Shown one piece after another: positions 60,249 through 64,000 of a stretch of DNA of 64,000 bases. The notes below the pieces were generated by a model. The model was not told the DNA's origin and searched no databases. It saw nothing but the letters and a program-made list of their open reading frames with translations. Position 1 is the first letter of the stretch, and each line of letters starts with the position of its first letter. The stretch is taken from NCBI GenBank assembly GCA_963700775.1, contig CAVOYU010000015.1, forward strand, positions 1 to 64,000, in the 5' to 3' direction. The translations under genes and the position numbers were made by a program. Source of the stretch: Thermohalobaculum sp963700775 (GTDB taxonomy: Bacteria > Pseudomonadota > Alphaproteobacteria > Rhodobacterales > Rhodobacteraceae).

Positions 60249-61249
60249 CACCGGGCCGCCGCGGGCCGGCGCCGCTGGCGCTGACCATGGGCGATCCGGC
60301 CGGCATCGGCGGCGAGATCGCCCTCGGCGCCCGCGCCGGCGGAAAGGTGCGCCACCCCTTCTTCCTGATCGACGATCCGGCCCGGATCGCCGAACTTGCC
60401 GCGCGTACCGGGGTCCGAGTGATCGAGATCGGCCACCCGGCGGAAGCCGTCGCGGCCTTCGGTGCCGGCCTTCCGGTGCTGCCGCTGTCGCTGCCTGCCC
60501 CGGCTCTGCCGGGCCGGCCTGACCCCGCCAACGCCGCCGCCGTGATCGCGGCGATCGACCGGGCCGTGGCCCTGGTGCAATCCGGCGACGCGGCGGCGGT
60601 GGTGACCAACCCGATCAACAAGAAGGCCCTGATCGACGGCGCCGGCTTCGCCTTTCCGGGCCACACGGAATACCTCGCCCACCTCGCCGGGATGCGCCGG
60701 GTGGTGATGATGCTGGCCTCGCCGATGCTCAGGGTGGTGCCGGTCACGATCCACATCCCGCTCGCCTCGGTCCCGAAGGCGCTGACCGCCGGGCTGATCG
60801 AGGAGACCGCCCGGATCGCCGAAGCGGCGCTGAGGCGCGACTTCGGCATCGCCCGGCCGCGCCTGGCGGTGGCGGGGCTCAACCCCCATGCCGGGGAACA
60901 GGGCGCGATGGGGCGCGAGGAGATCGAGGTGATCGCCCCGGCGCTGGATCGGCTCCGGGCCGAGGGTCTGGAGGTCGCCGGGCCGCTGCCCGCCGATACC
61001 ATGTTCCATGCCGAGGCCCGTGCCCGCTACGACGTGGCGCTGGCCATGTACCACGACCAGGCGCTGATCCCGATCAAGGCGCTGGATTTCGCCCGCGGTG
61101 TCAACGTGACGCTGGGGCTCCCGTTCATACGCACATCGCCCGATCACGGCACCGCCTACGACATCGCCGGATCCGGCCGCGCCGACCCCGCCTCGCTGGT
61201 CGAGGCGCTGAACCTCGCCGCCGCGATGGCGGCGCGCCGGGCCGCGTGA
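60245..61249 (+). CDS. pdxA: 4-hydroxythreonine-4-phosphate dehydrogenase
   Basis: 334 residues. PLALTMGDPAGIGGEIALGA is the family start. Metal-binding His residues are in GHTEYLAHLAG, YHDQALIPIKAL and RTSPDHGTAYDIAG, and substrate/cofactor segments include LNPHAGEQGAMGREE and VTNPINKKALI. It oxidises 4-phospho-hydroxy-L-threonine in the DXP-dependent route to pyridoxal phosphate. ATGA overlap with the surA-like gene, and GTGA overlap with rsmA, an order known in many proteobacteria. Confidence 0.95.
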   Translation: MTPGRRGPAPLALTMGDPAGIGGEIALGARAGGKVRHPFFLIDDPARIAELAARTGVRVIEIGHPAEAVAAFGAGLPVLPLSLPAPALPGRPDPANAAAVIAAIDRAVALVQSGDAAAVVTNPINKKALIDGAGFAFPGHTEYLAHLAGMRRVVMMLASPMLRVVPVTIHIPLASVPKALTAGLIEETARIAEAALRRDFGIARPRLAVAGLNPHAGEQGAMGREEIEVIAPALDRLRAEGLEVAGPLPADTMFHAEARARYDVALAMYHDQALIPIKALDFARGVNVTLGLPFIRTSPDHGTAYDIAGSGRADPASLVEALNLAAAMAARRAA

Positions 61250-62095
61250 GCGGGACCGCCTTCGACGGCCTGCCGCCGCTCCGCGAGGTGATCGCCCGGC
61301 ACGGGCTGGCGGCGCGGAAGTCGCTGGGGCAGAATTTCCTGCTCGACCTCAATCTCACCGCCCGCATCGCCCGGGTCGCCGGGCCGCTGGAGGGAGTGAG
61401 CGTGGTCGAGATCGGCCCCGGCCCCGGCGGCCTGACCCGGGCGCTGCTGGCGGAGGGCGCCGCGCGGGTGATCGCCGTCGAGCGCGACGAGCGCTGCCTG
61501 GCCGCGCTGGCCGAGATCGGCGAGCGCTACCCGGGCCGGCTGCAGGTGATCGCGGGCGACGCGCTGGAGATCGATCCGGGCGCCGGGCTCGACGGCCCGG
61601 CGCGGGTGATCGCCAACCTGCCCTACAACATCGGGACCGAGCTCTTCGTGCGCTGGATGACGCCCCGGCGCTGGCCGCCCTGGTGGGAGTCGCTGACCCT
61701 GATGTTCCAGCGTGAGGTCGCCGAGCGGATCGTCGCGCGCGCCCGGCACCGGGGCCTATGGCCGGCTTTCGGTGCTGGCCCAGTGGCGGGCACGGGCGCG
61801 GATCGCCTTCGAGGTCAACCCGGCCGCCTTCACGCCGCCGCCGAAGGTCACCTCGGCGGTGGTGCATGTGGTTCCGGTCGAGCCGGTCGCGCAGGCGGAG
61901 CCGAAACTGCTCGAGCGGGTGACCGCCGCCGCGTTCGGGCAGCGGCGAAAGATGCTGCGCCAGTCGCTGAAGACCGGATTCCGCGACCCGCTGGCATTGC
62001 TCGACGCGGCCGGGATCGACCCCACGCGGCGAGCCGAAACCCTGGCGGTCGAGGAATTCCTGCTGCTGGCCCGGCTGGCCGAGCGGATCGGTTGA
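61246..62095 (+). pseudogene. rsmA: 16S rRNA dimethyladenosine transferase RsmA (KsgA), one frameshift as read
   Basis: First part: LAARKSLGQNFLLDLNLTARIARVAGPLEGVSVVEIGPGPGGLTRALL and VIANLPYNIGTELFVRWM (NLPYN catalytic motif), up to FQREVAERIV. The frame then shifts inside the GCGCGCGC of 61734-61742; the other frame continues APGTGAYGRLSVLAQWRARARIAFEVNPAAFTPPPKVTSAVVHV to LAERIG. A one-base insertion in the GC run explains it. Repaired length about 282 residues. It methylates two adenines of 16S helix 45. A sequence error is likely for so conserved a gene. GTG start overlapping pdxA. Confidence 0.9.
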
Positions 62096-62103
62096 CCGCC
62101 GCC

Positions 62104-62142
62104 AGGACTGCGCGTCAGGACTGCGCGTCAGGACTGCGCGTC
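62104..62142. repeat. Three perfect copies of a 13-base tandem repeat at a stop codon
   Basis: AGGACTGCGCGTC occurs three times in a row (62104, 62117, 62130) with a partial fourth. The stop codon of the DUF4167 gene (minus strand, 62128-62130) falls at the boundary between copies 2 and 3. The other copies fill the 32-base gap to rsmA, which converges here. Confidence 0.85.
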
Positions 62143-62802
62143 AGGCTCGGAAGCGGGTTCCGGTGAAGGTTTCGAAGCAGCCTCGGGAGCGGCCTCCGGT
62201 TCCGGCTCGCGCCGGCGCCGCGGTGGCTGGCTTGCGCTCAGATCCTCGGTTTCGACCAGCAGGCTGCCGGCTTCGGGCTGACCCGAGTCGATGGTGGTGA
62301 GGCCGCTGACCTCGGAGCGGCGCTGATTGCGCTCACCCCGGTTGCCGCGCTCCCGCCGTTCGCCACGGTCTCCGCGGTCGCCACGGTCTCCGCGGTCGCC
62401 ACGATCACCGTCCTGCGCCTGGGCCTCGCGCTGACCGCCGCGAGGATGGATGACGATCACGTCGTCGCCATCATCGTCGGAGCCGCCGTCGTCCTGCGAG
62501 TCGAGATCGGGCTGATCCGGGTCGGACGGGAAGCCGTCCCGGCGCTCCGGCCTGGGTCCCATCGCCTCGATCAGGAGGCGCTGGTAGTGCTCGGCATGCT
62601 GCAGGAAGTTCTCGGCCACGACGCGGTCGCCCGAGGTCTGGGCGTCCCGCGCGAGCGTGAGGTACTTGTCGATGATCTGCTGCGGCGTGCCGCGCACCTT
62701 GCCCTCGGGCCCGGCGCTCTCATAGACGCGATTGATGTTGCTGCCGTTCGGCTTGCGGTTCCCGCGCCCCCGGTTCCGGTTCGATTTCTGCGATGGTCTC
62801 AT
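62128..62802 (-). CDS. DUF4167 domain protein with RGD-type repeats
   Basis: 224 residues. The N-terminal 75 residues are DUF4167 (RNRGRGNRKPNGSNINRVYESAGPEGKVRGTPQQIIDKYLTLARDAQTSGDRVVAENFLQHAEHYQRLL), typical of alphaproteobacteria and probably RNA- or DNA-binding given its basic start. The rest is low complexity: an acidic DDGGSDDDGDD run, GDRGDRGDRGDRGERR repeats, and a Pro/Glu-rich tail. An 18-base DNA repeat (62363-62398) encodes the RGD units. ATG at 62802 was chosen since similarity starts there. Function not established. Confidence 0.87.
   Translation of the reverse strand: MRPSQKSNRNRGRGNRKPNGSNINRVYESAGPEGKVRGTPQQIIDKYLTLARDAQTSGDRVVAENFLQHAEHYQRLLIEAMGPRPERRDGFPSDPDQPDLDSQDDGGSDDDGDDVIVIHPRGGQREAQAQDGDRGDRGDRGDRGDRGERRERGNRGERNQRRSEVSGLTTIDSGQPEAGSLLVETEDLSASQPPRRRREPEPEAAPEAASKPSPEPASEPDAQS
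62363..62398. repeat. 18-base direct repeat encoding RGD units
   Basis: Two adjacent perfect copies of CCACGGTCTCCGCGGTCG, with partial similarity on both sides, lie within the DUF4167 gene. On the coding strand each encodes RGDRGD-type sequence, so slippage would change the repeat number in steps of six residues without breaking the frame. Confidence 0.8.
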
Positions 62803-63065
62803 CGTACCCGATCTTGGTTTCTGCGAAGCAATCCGCCGTGGGGTCGGCAAACCGCCCTTGTCAGTCCACCGGCCGGAACGCTGCCGCGCCCGGCCCGCGA
62901 TCTGAATGTTCGCGCTGAAGCGATGTCCCGGATTTCCCCAACCGAGGCGCTGCGGTCATGCCCAAGCGCCTTACCGGGACACCCTTCGATATACTGTCAA
63001 ATGCGCGCCACTCAACCGCTAATCGGCACTTCGGGCCAAAGAATTCTCGAAATGTGGCGTTTTTC
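62803..63065. other. Non-coding spacer between prmC and the DUF4167 gene
   Basis: Both flanking genes read leftward, so this is the DUF4167 upstream region. It is more AT-rich near 62980-63060 than its surroundings. I see no gene, clear promoter box or strong hairpin. The region probably holds the DUF4167 promoter. Confidence 0.45.
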
Positions 63066-63905
63066 TCAGCCTATTGCGTGGATGACACGGTCCCTGCCGT
63101 CGAGATCCTGACGGATGGAAACGACTTTGAGGCCCCCGGCGGCGAGGATGCCGCGCACCGTGGCAGCCTGCGAGGGACCGATTTCCAGCAGCATGCGCCC
63201 CCGAGCCGCGAGAAAACGTCCGGCGGACCGCGCGATCCGGCGATAGGCGTCGAGACCGTCCGCGCCGCCCGAAAGCGCCGCGCGGGGCTCATGCAGCCGC
63301 ACCTCCGGAGCGAGTCCGGCGATCTCCGCCTCGGCGATATAGGGCGGGTTCGACACGATCAGGTCGAAGTCTCCCTCGAGCCCGTCACACCAGTCGCCGC
63401 ACCGGAACGCCGCGCGCGCCCCGAGACCGAGCCGCCGGGCATTGCCGGCGGCGACCGCGAGCGCCTCGGGGCTGATGTCGATGCCCGATCCGCGCGCCTC
63501 CGGCCATTCGGCCAGCAGGGTCAGGAGGATGCAGCCGGACCCGGTGCCGAGGTCGAGGATCTGCCGGGCCGGCGGCCCTTCCAGCGCTGCGGCGATCAGG
63601 GTCTCTGTGTCCGGGCGCGGGTCGAGCACCGCCGGCGTGACCGCGAAGCTCCGCCCCCAGAACTCCCGCGTGCCGGTGATGTGCGAGACCGGCGCCCGGC
63701 CGGCCCGGGCGGTCACCGCGCGCTCGAAGCACGCAAGCTCCGCCGCGCCGGCCGGCTCAGTCAGCCCCGCCGAGAGCGCCGCGCCGTCGAGTCCCGCCGC
63801 CCAGCGATAGAGGAGGCGCGCGTCGCGGGCCGGATCCTCGACCCCCGCCCCGGCCAGCGCCGCCGCGCCCCGGGCGATCGCCTCGGCGCGGCTCGGTGCG
63901 CTCAC
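63066..63905 (-). CDS. prmC: Release factor glutamine methyltransferase
   Basis: 279 residues. The SAM loop is ILDLGTGSGCILLTLL, and the catalytic NPPY motif lies in DLIVSNPPYIAEAEI. VSHITGTREFWGRSFAV links the N-terminal helical domain to the catalytic fold, as expected (usual form PxxYIxGxxxFxG; here HITGTREFWG). It methylates the Gln of the GGQ motif in release factors. GTG start in a GTGA overlap with the stop of prfA, its substrate gene. Confidence 0.95.
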   Translation of the reverse strand: MSAPSRAEAIARGAAALAGAGVEDPARDARLLYRWAAGLDGAALSAGLTEPAGAAELACFERAVTARAGRAPVSHITGTREFWGRSFAVTPAVLDPRPDTETLIAAALEGPPARQILDLGTGSGCILLTLLAEWPEARGSGIDISPEALAVAAGNARRLGLGARAAFRCGDWCDGLEGDFDLIVSNPPYIAEAEIAGLAPEVRLHEPRAALSGGADGLDAYRRIARSAGRFLAARGRMLLEIGPSQAATVRGILAAGGLKVVSIRQDLDGRDRVIHAIG

Positions 63906-64000
63906 GCCTCCATCTCCGCCAGCTTCGCGGCCTGGTCGGCGGCGACCAGCGCCTCGATCACCTCGTCGAGGTCGCCCTCCAGCACTTCGCCGAGCCGGTA
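63902..64000 (-). CDS. prfA: Peptide chain release factor 1, C-terminal end only
   Basis: The window ends inside this gene. The last 32 codons read YRLGEVLEGDLDEVIEALVAADQAAKLAEMEA and a stop, the usual RF1 C terminus (the H-x-YRLxxVLxGDLDEVIxAL segment). RF1 reads UAA and UAG stop codons. The stop overlaps the prmC start, the conserved prfA-prmC pairing. Confidence 0.93.
   Translation of the reverse strand, partial: YRLGEVLEGDLDEVIEALVAADQAAKLAEMEA

Noticed and set aside
1..64000. tRNA, rRNA, CRISPR array, transposase or phage genes
   Set aside because: I looked for T-loop GGTTCGAATCC-like sequence, regularly spaced repeats and typical transposase or integrase motifs and saw none.

Overview
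The window is GC-rich (roughly 70 %) chromosomal DNA from an alphaproteobacterium. The best fit is a Rhodobacterales-type genome. I base this on gene content and order: pepA-holC divergent from lptF-lptG-lptD-surA-pdxA-rsmA, then a DUF4167 gene and prmC-prfA, and on hisC-tyrC and gloB next to a methyltransferase gene. I saw no rRNA, tRNA, CRISPR array, prophage or intact insertion sequence. Genes are packed tightly, with many ATGA/GTGA overlaps.

Layout. 1-4.6 kb: a leftward beta-oxidation operon made of a MerR regulator fused in frame to an acyl-CoA dehydrogenase, a glutathione S-transferase, a GFA-family protein and a thiolase. It diverges from two hotdog thioesterase genes (one with an amber stop) across a LiuR-like ACGT-NN-ACGT dyad. 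6-10.7 kb: a lipoprotein, a MATE exporter, and a RidA / D-amino acid dehydrogenase / Asp-Glu racemase-type operon. 10.7-15.9 kb: a trypsin-like protease, a short-chain dehydrogenase remnant, then a five-gene operon with a GFA protein, an Lgt-like membrane protein, a radical SAM enzyme resembling tetraether lipid synthase (Tes), and two paralogous small membrane proteins. A cytochrome P460 gene converges on it. 16-23.2 kb: a leftward catabolic block with a FAD amine oxidase, a 2OG-Fe(II) oxygenase, a complete Liv-type ABC transporter and a phytanoyl-CoA-dioxygenase-like enzyme. 23.3-28.4 kb: a disulfide oxidoreductase, an epoxide hydrolase-like / PNPOx-like / NTF2-like operon with its divergent LysR regulator, and a HutD-like cupin. 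28.5-31.7 kb: a core-type methionine synthase, a TauD-family dioxygenase and a persulfide dioxygenase-rhodanese fusion. 31.7-35.7 kb: a cyanide-insensitive-type cytochrome bd oxidase with a probable 30-residue membrane protein and a ferric-reductase-like flavocytochrome. 35.9-39.6 kb: a phosphodiesterase, a four-rhodanese protein and a cysteine-dioxygenase-like cupin. 39.7-46.4 kb: a BTAD/TPR regulator facing a small membrane protein, MbfA, a 1-Cys peroxiredoxin, an orphan AbrB antitoxin, a DUF900 hydrolase and GloB. 46.4-54.6 kb: methyltransferase, nitronate monooxygenase, HisC, TyrC, a D-2-hydroxyacid dehydrogenase, a small membrane protein behind an AT-rich leader, HolC and PepA. 54.7-64 kb: LPS export and envelope genes, PdxA, RsmA, DUF4167, PrmC and the end of PrfA.

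The most interesting biology is the Lgt-like / Tes-like / small membrane protein operon (possibly an undescribed lipid-modifying module) and the MerR-acyl-CoA dehydrogenase fusion with a strong internal start site. A caution applies to the whole window: at least ten conserved genes carry single-base frameshifts, mostly +1 insertions and several in short homopolymers. This looks more like draft-sequence error than gene decay, so every broken frame should be read with that in mind.
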